This document shows, one piece after another, positions 1-7,368 of a stretch of 64,000 nucleotides of DNA. The notes below the pieces were generated by a model. It was given only the letters and a program-made list of their open reading frames with translations, was not told the DNA's origin and did no database searches. This DNA is from an uncultured Treponema sp. (lineage in GTDB: Bacteria; Spirochaetota; Spirochaetia; Treponematales; Treponemataceae). The DNA lies in NCBI GenBank assembly GCA_934667505.1, contig CAKULY010000001.1, positions 1-64,000 of the forward strand. The letters are read 5' to 3'. How positions within the stretch are numbered: position 1 is the first letter of the stretch; each line of letters begins with the position of its first letter. The translations under genes were made by a program, and so were the position numbers.

Positions 1-218
1 AAATTTCTTATGTCCGTAGGCTCAAAGTTAGTGCCGTGAATTGCGTTGTAACTTTTCACTGCGTACTTGTCAAACTCAACAAGTTTGTAATGTTCAAAAT
101 CAGCACCTATATCGCGCAATGCCATTGCCTGCGAGCCGATTCCGCCAAACAATTCTATAAGTCTGATTTTCTTTTCCACCTTCACTTCCGGGAAGTCAAA
201 AAGACTTTGTCCTTTCAT
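1..218 (-). CDS. DNA (cytosine-5-)-methyltransferase, N-terminal part (cut by window edge)
   Basis: The reading frame starts at the ATG at 218 and stays open to the window edge, giving about 72 residues. Residues 18-28 read IRLIELFGGIG, the AdoMet-binding motif I of C5-cytosine methyltransferases, followed by the region that normally carries motif II (YKLVEFDKYA) and a motif III-like ...DIRN segment. The catalytic PC motif would lie outside the window. The start overlaps the stop of the upstream 71-residue gene (ATGA), with a GGAG site seven bases ahead, so translation is probably coupled. It is the third methyltransferase gene in this integrated element. Specificity, and whether a partner restriction enzyme exists, cannot be seen. 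Confidence 0.85.
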   Translation of the reverse strand, partial: MKGQSLFDFPEVKVEKKIRLIELFGGIGSQAMALRDIGADFEHYKLVEFDKYAVKSYNAIHGTNFEPTDIRN

Positions 219-430
219 ACCCTCTCTCCGAAAATCACATACATCATTTGTTCAAGCGTTACGCTTCCTGCCTTTATCAGCCTTTGGGCAAGGTCTAGGT
301 CGTTTTTGCCAAATATAAAAAGCCCTAATTTATTTATGTAACTGTCAGTCTTATTCCAGCTGTTCATAGGGTTTCTCATGCCACGCAGTGCGTTTTCAAA
401 ATTGTAAACAGAAATGTTCTCAAACTTCAT
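215..430 (-). CDS. 71-residue phage-type protein, possibly a truncated family member
   Basis: This short gene sits between two methyltransferase genes. Its start lies 11 bases inside the upstream gene and its stop overlaps the next start as ATGA, so it fits a translationally coupled operon. The sequence ENISVYNFENALRGMRNP, then SWNKTDS and NDLDLAQRLIKAGS, resembles the N-terminal part of a phage protein family that I recall as much longer (roughly 200 residues). Here the similarity stops after KAGS and the protein ends 16 residues later. No catalytic motif, signal peptide or membrane segment is visible. It could be a remnant left by a deletion or a genuine short variant. I assign no function. 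Confidence 0.5.
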   Translation of the reverse strand: MKFENISVYNFENALRGMRNPMNSWNKTDSYINKLGLFIFGKNDLDLAQRLIKAGSVTLEQMMYVIFGERV

Positions 431-1205
431 AGTTTTCTTCTTGTATCTTTTCTTTGTTTTTTATCCATTTAGCTGACAGTCCTATGGTGTACAGTTTTTC
501 AACCGCCACTTTACCCATTTTTCTGTCAGACTTCTGTAGAAGTTTTTTTTCCTTGCTCCAAATGCAGATAAAGTCATCAGGCATGGAAAACTCCGAGATA
601 AACACGTAGTTATCATAGGCAAGTTGCCGTGCGAAGCTGTAAAATACCTCATAGTCCATACTACTTTTTACATACTCCTTTGTTCCCTTATATGGGGGGT
701 CAAGGTAGATGACAGCGTTTTTCACATCTTTATACCCTTTATAATCTCTGCAAAAGAACTGAATCCTCTTTAGTAAAGGAGCTTGTTTTCTTGCATTGGC
801 AAGACGCTCTGTATATATACATCTACCACCTTTTGAATCCCTGCCATAGCCTCCACTAAAATATCTTCCGCCATAACTTGCAAAATAGCCGATTAGTGCC
901 GTGTATTCAGCAGAATACTTTCCAGTCTTGTTCTTGCGGTTTTCCCTTACTTCTGTATAATGCTCAAAAGAACAGTCGTCTGGAGCAATGGAAAGTAAAG
1001 GGTCTTTCTGCATATATTGCAAAAGTGCTATAAGTTCCTCGTTAATGTCCGAGCCTATGCGTGTCTTACATCTGATATGGTCAATCATATTCGCTCCGCC
1101 TACAAACGGCTCTATGTATGTATCAACCTTGTTTTTGACAATACAACCCTGCAAGATAGGCAATAGGTCTTTTCTTAGTCTTGCCTTGCTTCCTTGATAT
1201 ACCAT
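420..1205 (-). CDS. Dam-like (D12 class) adenine-N6 DNA methyltransferase
   Basis: An alpha-class adenine methyltransferase of the Dam/D12 family, which transfers a methyl group from AdoMet to adenine N6 in a short DNA target. From the chosen start, YQGSK is at residues 3-7, the AdoMet motif EPFVGGANM at 32-40, SDINEELI at 52-59, and the catalytic DPPY at 169-172. The 261-residue length is typical of the family. The ATG at 1205 is preferred because GAGG sits about seven bases upstream. A GTG at 1217 would instead overlap the previous stop as GTGA. No restriction enzyme gene is adjacent, so it may be an orphan element-borne methylase. Local base composition looks less AT-rich than in the neighbouring element genes. 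Confidence 0.9.
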   Translation of the reverse strand: MVYQGSKARLRKDLLPILQGCIVKNKVDTYIEPFVGGANMIDHIRCKTRIGSDINEELIALLQYMQKDPLLSIAPDDCSFEHYTEVRENRKNKTGKYSAEYTALIGYFASYGGRYFSGGYGRDSKGGRCIYTERLANARKQAPLLKRIQFFCRDYKGYKDVKNAVIYLDPPYKGTKEYVKSSMDYEVFYSFARQLAYDNYVFISEFSMPDDFICIWSKEKKLLQKSDRKMGKVAVEKLYTIGLSAKWIKNKEKIQEENYEV

Positions 1206-1213
1206 TTTTTTCC

Positions 1214-1660
1214 TCACCCAATTTTCTCTACAACTTTTTGCATATAACGTTTTAAATCATTCTCGTTTACGAAAACCCTTCCATTTGGAGTGTAAAAATA
1301 GGTTTTCTTTTGCAAGATACTTGCAGAGTTTCTTTTTTCAACTTTTAAGCAACCGTTAAAAACAAAAGCTGTGATAAGCAAACTTCCGTCTTGAACAGAC
1401 ATCACTTTTCGCCAATCAAGTTCGTCTTTTTTTACAATTCTAGTTTTTTTTTGTTGGTTTACACATTCTGAGCAAAATTGTTTGTTCCTGAAATATTTCG
1501 TAAGAAAATATTCTTTTTTACAAGTTGTGCAAACAAGTTTGTCCTTTTTATTTCTCTTTAATAAATTAGCTCTTTTATTTTGACATTCTTCGGAGCATAA
1601 AATTTTTATTGGAGATTCTGTATAAAATGATTTTCCACAAACAACACAAACCTTTTCCAA
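1214..1660 (-). CDS. Cysteine-cluster (zinc-binding) protein of unknown function
   Basis: A 148-residue protein with two treble-clef or zinc-ribbon-like clusters: C5-x2-C8 with C22-x3-C26, and C44-x2-C47 with C63-x2-C66. Both are followed by lysine-rich segments. The C-terminal half is basic and ends with a short segment (TPNGRVFVNENDLKRYM) that suggests a small folded module. The gene begins with TTG at 1660 and has a good AGAGG site seven bases ahead, so the TTG start looks real. It lies between two methyltransferase genes of the integrated element and overlaps the Dam-like gene region. A DNA- or RNA-binding helper role is plausible but not shown. I do not recognise the family. Confidence 0.65.
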   Translation of the reverse strand: MEKVCVVCGKSFYTESPIKILCSEECQNKRANLLKRNKKDKLVCTTCKKEYFLTKYFRNKQFCSECVNQQKKTRIVKKDELDWRKVMSVQDGSLLITAFVFNGCLKVEKRNSASILQKKTYFYTPNGRVFVNENDLKRYMQKVVEKIG

Positions 1661-1675
1661 AGCAAACCTCTTCCT

Positions 1676-2419
1676 TTATAAAATTCCCTCAAACATAGTT
1701 CCTATTCCGTTTATATCATTTTCTGTTTCTTGTATTCGTTTTGAAGCTAATTCAAAACAATCTTTATCTTTTTCAATCCCGATAAAACGACAGTTATTCT
1801 CTAATGCGGCAATACCTGTGGAGCCACTTCCCATAAAAGCATCTAAAATTAAGCTCCCCTTTTTGCAAGAAACTTTTATAAATCTTGATAACAACTCAAC
1901 AGGCTTTTCAGCAGGATGAAGTTGCTTTTTACAAGTTTTTAAAAACCATTTTCTATAGTCATCAAAAGAACAGTCTTTGCCGTTGAAAAAAGTTCCTTTG
2001 TCCCTTATTAAAACGATATATTCAATATCACTCATGTGATGGGTAGAATGAGCAGGAATAGGATTTTGTTTTATAAGTGTGAGTAAATCATAAATGAAGT
2101 TATTTTTTTCAGCCCAGTTAATATAGCTGGAAATTAAAGTCTTATTGCAAAAGAAATAACCATAAAACTTCTTCATTTTAGATTTTAATAAATCTAAAAA
2201 AATATTAGGATTGAATACTGTAGAGTTTAATTTTTCAAGATTATCCAGAACTTTTCTTACCCCCCTTTTATATTTTGACTGGTCAGAAGAAAAAAGTCCG
2301 CCACCTCTTACTCCGTCTGGAAAATGATATGGTGGGTCTGTTATAACACAATCAATATTACAATTGATAGTGGGAATTATTTTGTAACAATCCCCTAATA
2401 ATAATTCGAATTTACACAT
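1676..2419 (-). CDS. Beta-class site-specific DNA methyltransferase (N6-adenine or N4-cytosine)
   Basis: A 247-residue amino-methyltransferase. The catalytic DPPY is at residues 28-31 and the AdoMet-binding segment ILDAFMGSGSTGIAAL lies near the C-terminus. This order, catalytic motif first and AdoMet motif last, defines the beta class. The DPPY sequence favours N6-adenine, but N4-cytosine cannot be excluded. It is the first gene of the leftward methyltransferase run, starts 153 bases from a divergent repressor gene, and so probably shares its control region. No cognate endonuclease is seen within the window. Confidence 0.88.
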   Translation of the reverse strand: MCKFELLLGDCYKIIPTINCNIDCVITDPPYHFPDGVRGGGLFSSDQSKYKRGVRKVLDNLEKLNSTVFNPNIFLDLLKSKMKKFYGYFFCNKTLISSYINWAEKNNFIYDLLTLIKQNPIPAHSTHHMSDIEYIVLIRDKGTFFNGKDCSFDDYRKWFLKTCKKQLHPAEKPVELLSRFIKVSCKKGSLILDAFMGSGSTGIAALENNCRFIGIEKDKDCFELASKRIQETENDINGIGTMFEGIL

Positions 2420-2436
2420 ACTTAACCTTGATTTTG

Positions 2437-2482
2437 ATTATAATTAAAACTAGTAACAGTAATTTAATTATAATTAAAACTA
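2437..2482. promoter_or_regulatory. Paired operator-like direct repeats between methyltransferase and repressor genes
   Basis: The 16-base sequence ATTATAATTAAAACTA occurs exactly at 2437-2452 and 2467-2482, spaced by 30 bases, about three helical turns. Each copy contains or abuts the palindrome TAATTATAATTA. The site lies in the divergent intergenic region upstream of the XRE-type regulator and the first methyltransferase. This is the usual place for repressor operators in an integrated element. Binding by the neighbouring regulator is inferred. Confidence 0.45.
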
Positions 2483-2572
2483 ATGTTTATTATATTTATT
2501 TTAATTAATAAGTCAATGAAAATATTAATTATATTTAATAAAAATGCCGAGAAATTCATTAGAGGTGATAGA

Positions 2573-2923
2573 ATGAGAACATCCAAACAGATTGCAGAAT
2601 TTTGTGAAAATTTATTAAAAAAAAGAAATGAAATGGTTAGCACGATGTGTTCTAAATTAAACATTAACCAAGCCACGTTTTCAATGTGGAAAAAAAATGA
2701 TGTAAATCCTAGTTTAAACATTTTGGCAGATATTTCTAAATATTTAGAAATATCTTTGGATTGTTTAGTAGGAAATGAATCTGTTCCGCAAAATACTATT
2801 TATAGTTTTCCAGACGATACTTTGGAAATAATAAAAAAACTGGAATTGTTATCAAGGGAGGACGTTGAAATTTTAAAAGAAATTTTAGATATTTATTACA
2901 AACGGCAGTTGAAAAAAAGTTAA
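2573..2923 (+). CDS. XRE-family helix-turn-helix transcriptional regulator
   Basis: A 116-residue phage-repressor-like protein. The helix-turn-helix lies in residues 30-55 (MCSKLNINQATFSMWKKN, then PSLNILADISKYLEISLDCL), the classic Cro/CI-like arrangement. A C-terminal helical tail may support dimerisation. The ATG at 2573 is chosen because AGAGGTGA precedes it by five bases and because it begins with the conserved pre-HTH helix. A longer open frame upstream is an AT-rich leader without a ribosome site. The gene is transcribed away from the methyltransferase run and ends at a shared terminator facing the integrase. It probably controls the element's lysogeny or methylase genes. Confidence 0.85.
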   Translation: MRTSKQIAEFCENLLKKRNEMVSTMCSKLNINQATFSMWKKNDVNPSLNILADISKYLEISLDCLVGNESVPQNTIYSFPDDTLEIIKKLELLSREDVEILKEILDIYYKRQLKKS

Positions 2924-2945
2924 AACCTTAGGTTTAATACTTCGC

Positions 2946-2992
2946 AAAAAAAAAGGTGGTTAGAATAATAATTTTCTAACCACCTTTTTTTA
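2946..2992. terminator. Bidirectional terminator between repressor and integrase
   Basis: A perfect 11-base-pair stem (GGTGGTTAGAA at 2955-2965 with TTCTAACCACC at 2974-2984) is flanked by an A-run on the left and a T-run on the right, so it can stop transcription on both strands. The T-run reaches into the integrase stop codon. Confidence 0.9.
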
Positions 2993-4111
2993 CAATTCTC
3001 CTGTTATTTCCTTGTACAATTTTTCTTGAACTTCATATATTTCGGGAAACATCTCTGGTTTCCAGTACGTATACCAATCAGTCATAGAGCCATCTGCATG
3101 ACCAACAACGGCTTTAATTTTCAAATCTATACTATTTCCAAAAGAAGAGCCTCTCATATATGAAATAAACAGATTTCGTAATGAATGTATCGTTATTCCT
3201 CTAGTCTTATGGTCAATACCTAGACTTTCACATATTTTTATAAATTTTTTATATATAAAACTTGCAGAACAAGGTTCTTTTTTGTCGGGTTTTTGGAAAG
3301 CCCATTTGCTGCCACATTGTTCTTTTAATTTTAAAGACTTCGGAATAGGAACAAAACGACAAACTCTTGTTTTTGTCTCCCCTAGTCCAAAATGTGGGTG
3401 CAAAGAGTGTTCTACATTAAGTCTGTCTGTTCCAACTTCAAAAGATTGTAAAGCTGTAACTTCGCCTATTCTCATACCTGTTAATGCACAAATAAGAAAA
3501 GCTCTTTTTGCACATTTCCATGTCCATAAATCAGAATGATATATTCTGTTAAGTTCTTCAATTGTTAAAAGAACACGGTCTTTTTTCTTTATTTTTCTAA
3601 AAGACAAATCAGCAGAAGGAACTTCTTTTATAAGCCTTTTTTCTTTTGCCGACTTCATTATGATGTTAAAAACAGACTGGGCATTATTCGATGTTTTTGC
3701 TGACCACGATTCGTTTAGCCAAATAATCCAGCTTTTCACAGTATCAACAGAAATTTTATCAAGTCGCATATCACTGAAATATGGCAAAATTTGGAGTTTC
3801 AATAATTTTCTGTAAGATGACAATGTAGACGGAGCAAGGTCAGTACCGCTTGTTTTTTTCCATTTCAGATAAGGTGAATCATCATCAAAGAAATTTGCAG
3901 AAAAGGTTTTGAACAATATTGCACTGTTTTTTTTAAATTCACCTTCATTATAAAGTTTTTGCACAGTGCGTTTTGCTTGCGATAACTTGCTAGTTCCTGT
4001 AGAATAAGATGCAGAACGTTTTCCATTCTCATCTCTAAATTGGTAATAATAAACGACTTTGCCACTTGGTAAAGTTCTAGGAAAGATAATATAAGGTTCA
4101 GTAACTCTCAT
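2990..4111 (-). CDS. int: Tyrosine recombinase (phage/element integrase)
   Basis: A 373-residue site-specific recombinase that inserts and excises the element. The N-terminal 60 residues (YYYQFRDENGKRSASYSTGT) resemble an arm-type DNA-binding domain, and a SAM-like core-binding domain follows (APSTLSSYRKLLKLQILPYF). In the catalytic domain I see TGMRIGEV (first Arg), HSLRNLF (HxxR), GHADGSM (His) and a Tyr in DWYTYW. The gene sits 93 bases from the 3' end of tRNA-Gly and reads away from it, the normal arrangement for an element integrated in a tRNA 3' end. No clear ribosome site precedes the start. Confidence 0.92.
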   Translation of the reverse strand: MRVTEPYIIFPRTLPSGKVVYYYQFRDENGKRSASYSTGTSKLSQAKRTVQKLYNEGEFKKNSAILFKTFSANFFDDDSPYLKWKKTSGTDLAPSTLSSYRKLLKLQILPYFSDMRLDKISVDTVKSWIIWLNESWSAKTSNNAQSVFNIIMKSAKEKRLIKEVPSADLSFRKIKKKDRVLLTIEELNRIYHSDLWTWKCAKRAFLICALTGMRIGEVTALQSFEVGTDRLNVEHSLHPHFGLGETKTRVCRFVPIPKSLKLKEQCGSKWAFQKPDKKEPCSASFIYKKFIKICESLGIDHKTRGITIHSLRNLFISYMRGSSFGNSIDLKIKAVVGHADGSMTDWYTYWKPEMFPEIYEVQEKLYKEITGEL

Positions 4112-4204
4112 TTAATCAGTATCCTAAACATAGATTTGATATCAATCTGCTATCACGGACACATTTTAGATTTGTAACTCTTTATGTTATAAAGAATTAA
4201 GTAT
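4112..4204. other. Probable attachment-side (attL/attR) region of the integrated element
   Basis: This 93-base stretch links the tRNA-Gly 3' end to the integrase start. It holds two AGATTTG repeats, one inside a near-palindrome AGATTTGATATCAATCT that could be arm or excisionase sites, and a small CTTTAT-GTT-ATAAAG hairpin next to the tRNA. The matching direct repeat of the tRNA 3' end is not present in positions 1-4200, so the other border must lie beyond position 1. Confidence 0.5.
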
Positions 4205-4277
4205 AGCGGCAGAAGGGAGTCGAACCCTCGTCATCAGCTTGGAAGGCTGAGATAATGAGCCGTTATATGACTGCCGC
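4205..4277 (-). tRNA. tRNA-Gly (anticodon UCC)
   Basis: A complete cloverleaf on the minus strand. The acceptor arms GCGGCAG and CTGCCGC pair, the anticodon loop is CTTCCAA giving UCC, and the T-arm carries GGTTCGACTCC. CCA is not encoded. Its 3' end faces the integrase gene and is the probable attachment site. Confidence 0.96.
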
Positions 4278-4291
4278 ATTTCTATGTTTAT

Positions 4292-4320
4292 AATATATAA
4301 AATTTATAAACTTTAGTCAA
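4292..4320 (-). promoter_or_regulatory. Promoter of tRNA-Gly
   Basis: On the minus strand TTGACT (4315-4320), a 17-base spacer and TATATT (4292-4297) lie 14 bases ahead of the tRNA. Confidence 0.75.
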
Positions 4321-4356
4321 TCACTTATAGAAAAAATTATTCTTTTTTTTTTAATT

Positions 4357-5691
4357 TTATTCGCCTTCTCCATTTACTTTGTTTTCAAATCTAGTAAGCG
4401 AAGGAAAGTAAATCATATCTACATTTCCGCAGGCTCCGTTTCTTTGTTTCGCAACTATACATTTTGCTTCTTGAACAGTTGTGTCGTCAGTTTTATCAAG
4501 ACGGTCTCTGTGAAGAAATAAAACAACATCTGCATCTTGTTCTATAGAACCTGAGCCTCTAAGTTGGGCTAAATTAGGTTCATGACCTTCTGCATCCCTT
4601 GCAACTTGGCAGAGCGCAATAATCGGGATGTTTAACTCTCTGGCAAGAGCCTTTAGTGATTTTGAAATTTCAGAAACAGATTCAAAAACTTTTGCTTTTG
4701 GATCATCGGTTGAAATCAAACCGATATAATCTATAAAAATTACTTTTACATCGTAATTCGCTTTCATTCTTCTAGCCATTGAACGTAATTCTAAAAGCTG
4801 CATATTAGGAGTGTCACAAATGTAAAGAGGCGCTTGATAGCAAAGGGAAGCTCCATCTTGAAGTTTTTTAAAGTCTGAAAGGCTAAGGGTTCCGCTTCTG
4901 ATTTTTCCTCCAGGAATTCTTGCTACTTGAGAAAGCAGTCGTTGTCCTATTGATTGATACGACATTTCTAGAGAGAAAAATCCGCATGGAATATGTTTTT
5001 CCACAGCTATTGTTTGCATCATAGAAAGCGCGAAAGCTGTTTTTCCTATAGAAGGACGGGCTCCAATTATTATAAGTTCTGAATTTTGAAACCCATTAGT
5101 CATTGTGTCCAATCTTGCAATTCCACTTGGAATTCCTGTGAGGTCAGCATTGTTTTTGTATCTCATGTCAATTATGCTGATTGTAGAAGGAATAACTTGT
5201 TGCATTGTCCAAACATTAGAAGTAGAACTGTGATCTGCTAAGCTAAAAATTCTTTTTTCAATTTCCTCTAAAAGAAATTTTGTTTCTTTTGTTTCATCGA
5301 AAGCTAATGCTTTTATATCTGCAGAAAGTCTAATCATATCGCGTCTTATAGCACATTCTTTTACAATCTCTACATAAAAAGAAATGTTTGCGCTAGTAGG
5401 AACTGTTTCAGTAAGCGAAGCAATATAAGCTGCTCCTCCAGCCTGTTCTAATTTTCCTGTTTTTGTAAGTTCGTCTTTTAGAGTTAATATGTCGCCACGA
5501 ATATTTTGCCTATTAAGAGAAGAAAGTCCTTCATAAACAACTTGATTTTGAAATGAATAAAAACGATCAGGAGAAAGTTGTGTAGCGACATCGCTCATAG
5601 CGTCCCAATCAAGAAGAAGAGCCCCTAAAACTGCTTGCTCAGCATCAAGGTTATGAGGCGGTATTTTATCTTTTAATTCCACGTGTTCCAT
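4357..5691 (-). CDS. dnaB: Replicative DNA helicase DnaB
   Basis: The hexameric helicase that unwinds DNA at the replication fork and recruits primase. The 444-residue protein starts MEHVELKDKIPPHNLDAEQA, the conserved entry to the N-terminal DnaG-interacting domain. The RecA-like domain carries Walker A GARPSIGKTAFAL and a Walker B region VIFIDYIGLI, followed by QLRGSGSIEQDADVV, the conserved DnaB motif 4 region. Length is normal and no intein is present. GGAG precedes the ATG. It is the last gene of the rpsF-ssb-rpsR-rplI-dnaB cluster but is separated from rplI by a terminator-like hairpin and a repeat element, so it probably also has its own promoter. Confidence 0.97.
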   Translation of the reverse strand: MEHVELKDKIPPHNLDAEQAVLGALLLDWDAMSDVATQLSPDRFYSFQNQVVYEGLSSLNRQNIRGDILTLKDELTKTGKLEQAGGAAYIASLTETVPTSANISFYVEIVKECAIRRDMIRLSADIKALAFDETKETKFLLEEIEKRIFSLADHSSTSNVWTMQQVIPSTISIIDMRYKNNADLTGIPSGIARLDTMTNGFQNSELIIIGARPSIGKTAFALSMMQTIAVEKHIPCGFFSLEMSYQSIGQRLLSQVARIPGGKIRSGTLSLSDFKKLQDGASLCYQAPLYICDTPNMQLLELRSMARRMKANYDVKVIFIDYIGLISTDDPKAKVFESVSEISKSLKALARELNIPIIALCQVARDAEGHEPNLAQLRGSGSIEQDADVVLFLHRDRLDKTDDTTVQEAKCIVAKQRNGACGNVDMIYFPSLTRFENKVNGEGE

Positions 5692-5709
5692 TCTTTATTC
5701 TCCATAGTA

Positions 5710-5770
5710 AGGAAGTTTGTAATGCAAACTTTTGACGATAAAAGCGACAGGTGTTTTCAACTGTTTTATC
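5710..5770 (-). repeat. Two-hairpin intergenic element, copy 1 (upstream of dnaB)
   Basis: Read on the minus strand, hairpin A pairs GATAAAA with TTTTATC plus CAG with CTG around a four-base bulge. Hairpin B is AAGTTTGCATTACAAACTT. It lies about 20 bases ahead of the dnaB start and has no T-run after hairpin B, unlike copies 2 and 5. An outer pair TAAGGAAG/CTTCCTTA (5707-5714, 5774-5781) could close the whole structure. Confidence 0.6.
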
Positions 5771-5843
5771 TGACCTTCCTTAAAAAATAATCAACAATTT
5801 ATAAACAAGTTGTCCACAAAACGTCAAACATATTTAAATACAA

Positions 5844-5876
5844 TAAAGGCCGTTCCCAAAAAGAGAACAGCCTTTA
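5844..5876 (-). terminator. Probable terminator after rplI
   Basis: A stem of about 11 pairs with one mismatch (AAAGGC..GTTC with GAAC..GCCTTT) lies 26 bases beyond the rplI stop. The T-run behind it is weak, so read-through into dnaB is likely. Confidence 0.55.
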
Positions 5877-5901
5877 TCTAAATCTAAAGATTTTAATTTA
5901 A

Positions 5902-6429
5902 TTAATCTTTAGGTTCTTCTTTTTTTTCTTCAGGAACTTCATCTTTTGCAGGTTTTTCTTTCTTTTCAGAAACTTCTGCTCCACCCTGTGCTTTTACTGT
6001 AAACTTTACTTCAGCAGATGCGGCTTCATAAAGCTTTATAATTGCATGATAGTTTCCTACAGATTTTATTGCAAGACCTGGAATTTCAATGCGTTTTCTT
6101 TCAATTTCAAAGCCATTTTTAGCAAATGCTTCTGAAAGAATTGTAGATGTAACAGCACCGTAAAGTTTTCCGTTTGCACCAGCTGGCATTTCAATTTCCA
6201 ATGCAAGGGCTTCAAGTTTTTCCTTGAGGCTCTTAGCGTTCTGTCTTTTTACTTCCTTGCGTGCTTCAATTTCAGCTTTTTTTGCTTCGAATAAAGCCGC
6301 TGTTGCATCATTGTAAGGAACAGCAAGATTTCTAGGAAGAAGGAAGTTGCGAGCATATCCATTAGCTACATTTTTTACATCGCCTTCTTCACCAAGGTGT
6401 TTTACATCAACATTAAGAATTACTTTCAT
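5902..6429 (-). CDS. rplI: 50S ribosomal protein bL9
   Basis: Ribosomal protein bL9 binds 23S rRNA at the base of the L1 stalk. The N-terminal MKVILNVDVKHLGEEGDVKNV with YARNFLLPRNLA is the conserved RNA-binding domain, followed by the long connecting helix and a C-terminal domain. The last 30 residues form a Lys/Glu-rich tail (SEKKEKPAKDEVPEEKKE) beyond the usual end. The ATG at 6429 matches the family's MKVIL start and has GAGGAGC six bases upstream. A TTG two codons earlier is less likely. The protein has 175 residues. It follows rpsR in the operon. Confidence 0.97.
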   Translation of the reverse strand: MKVILNVDVKHLGEEGDVKNVANGYARNFLLPRNLAVPYNDATAALFEAKKAEIEARKEVKRQNAKSLKEKLEALALEIEMPAGANGKLYGAVTSTILSEAFAKNGFEIERKRIEIPGLAIKSVGNYHAIIKLYEAASAEVKFTVKAQGGAEVSEKKEKPAKDEVPEEKKEEPKD

Positions 6430-6513
6430 TTTCAAGCTCCTCTTGATTTTTTACTGACGTCACCAGGAGTAGGATCGCCAGCTTTTATAAATAAGTTAAA
6501 ATTAAAATATAAA

Positions 6514-6840
6514 CTACTCTGTTACAAATGGAAGAAGACAAATTGAACGAGCTCTTTTTATTGCTCCAGCCAATTCTCTTTGGTGCTTTGCGCAAGTTCC
6601 TGTAATGCGTCTAGGAAGAATTTTACCTCTTTCAGTTGTAAATCGACGCAAGCCATCTGAATCTTTGTAGTCAATTTTTGCTTTGTTAGCACAGAAACGA
6701 CAAACTTTTTTGCGGAAGAATGTCTTTCCTTTTGCACGACCGTTATCGCGACCGTCGTCTTCGCGACCTTCTGTTTCTACAGAAGCTGCTTTCTGAGCAA
6801 CTTCTTTTTCTTCATACATATCTTTTGTTTCTTCTGACAT
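6514..6840 (-). CDS. rpsR: 30S ribosomal protein bS18 with N-terminal extension
   Basis: bS18 binds the small-subunit platform next to bS6, which is encoded two genes upstream. The conserved core runs from [16 protein letters not shown] through [31 protein letters not shown]. The CxxC and the later Cys indicate the zinc-type variant. At 108 residues it carries an acidic, low-complexity N-terminal extension of about 40 residues not needed for the core fold. It lies 16 bases after ssb. Confidence 0.96.
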   Translation of the reverse strand: MSEETKDMYEEKEVAQKAASVETEGREDDGRDNGRAKGKTFFRKKVCRFCANKAKIDYKDSDGLRRFTTERGKILPRRITGTCAKHQRELAGAIKRARSICLLPFVTE

Positions 6841-6855
6841 TGTATTTACTCCAAT

Positions 6856-7347
6856 TTAGAAAGGAATATCCTCGGGGAAGTCTCCTCCTGTGCCACCGTA
6901 TGAATCGTTGTCATAGCTAGGTGACGGAGCTGCCATTGGTTGAGTGAAATTCTGTTTAGGTTGGAATCCGCCCGATGCACCCCCAGTCGTCTGACCGCCA
7001 TCTGCTCTTCCTCCTAAAAGCTGAACATTTGTTGCAACGATAGAAACTTTGCTAAATTTCTGTCCGTCTTTTTCCCATCTGTCTTGCTTTAGATAACCAT
7101 CAACCGCAATCTGTTTTCCTTTTGTTAGATAAGGTTTTAGATTTTCTGCAGTTTTTCCCCAAATTGTTACATCGAAAAAATTAGCTTCTTCGATCCATTG
7201 TTCACCGCTTTTACGGCTCCTGTTGACAGCTATGCTCACTGTAGCCCTGGCTTGACCGTTTCCAACATATCCGAAAGAACGTTCATCTGCTCCTAGGTCT
7301 TTAGTAAGTCTGCCTACAAGAACTACGTGATTTAAATCTGTCGCCAT
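6856..7347 (-). CDS. ssb: Single-stranded DNA-binding protein
   Basis: A 163-residue SSB. The OB fold occupies residues 1-110 (LNHVVLVGRLTKDLG, ARATVSIAVNR, EEANFFDVTIWGKTAE, LTKGKQIAVDGYL). A Gly/Gln-rich disordered linker and the acidic partner-binding tip DFPEDIPF follow. It coats single-stranded DNA during replication and repair. The gene sits between rpsF and rpsR, the standard bacterial order, which couples replication and ribosome genes in one transcript. Confidence 0.97.
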   Translation of the reverse strand: MATDLNHVVLVGRLTKDLGADERSFGYVGNGQARATVSIAVNRSRKSGEQWIEEANFFDVTIWGKTAENLKPYLTKGKQIAVDGYLKQDRWEKDGQKFSKVSIVATNVQLLGGRADGGQTTGGASGGFQPKQNFTQPMAAPSPSYDNDSYGGTGGDFPEDIPF

Positions 7348-7368
7348 TGTTTTTACCTCTAAAACTAA

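Noticed and set aside
36..341. Forward open frame of 101 codons at the left edge
   Set aside because: It lies opposite the cytosine methylase start and the 71-residue gene, has no ribosome site and no domain pattern, and is explained as a shadow frame.
5810..5818. DnaA-box-like TTGTCCACA between rplI and dnaB
   Set aside because: A single site with one mismatch and no cluster of boxes or AT-rich unwinding pattern unique to it; not enough to call a replication origin.
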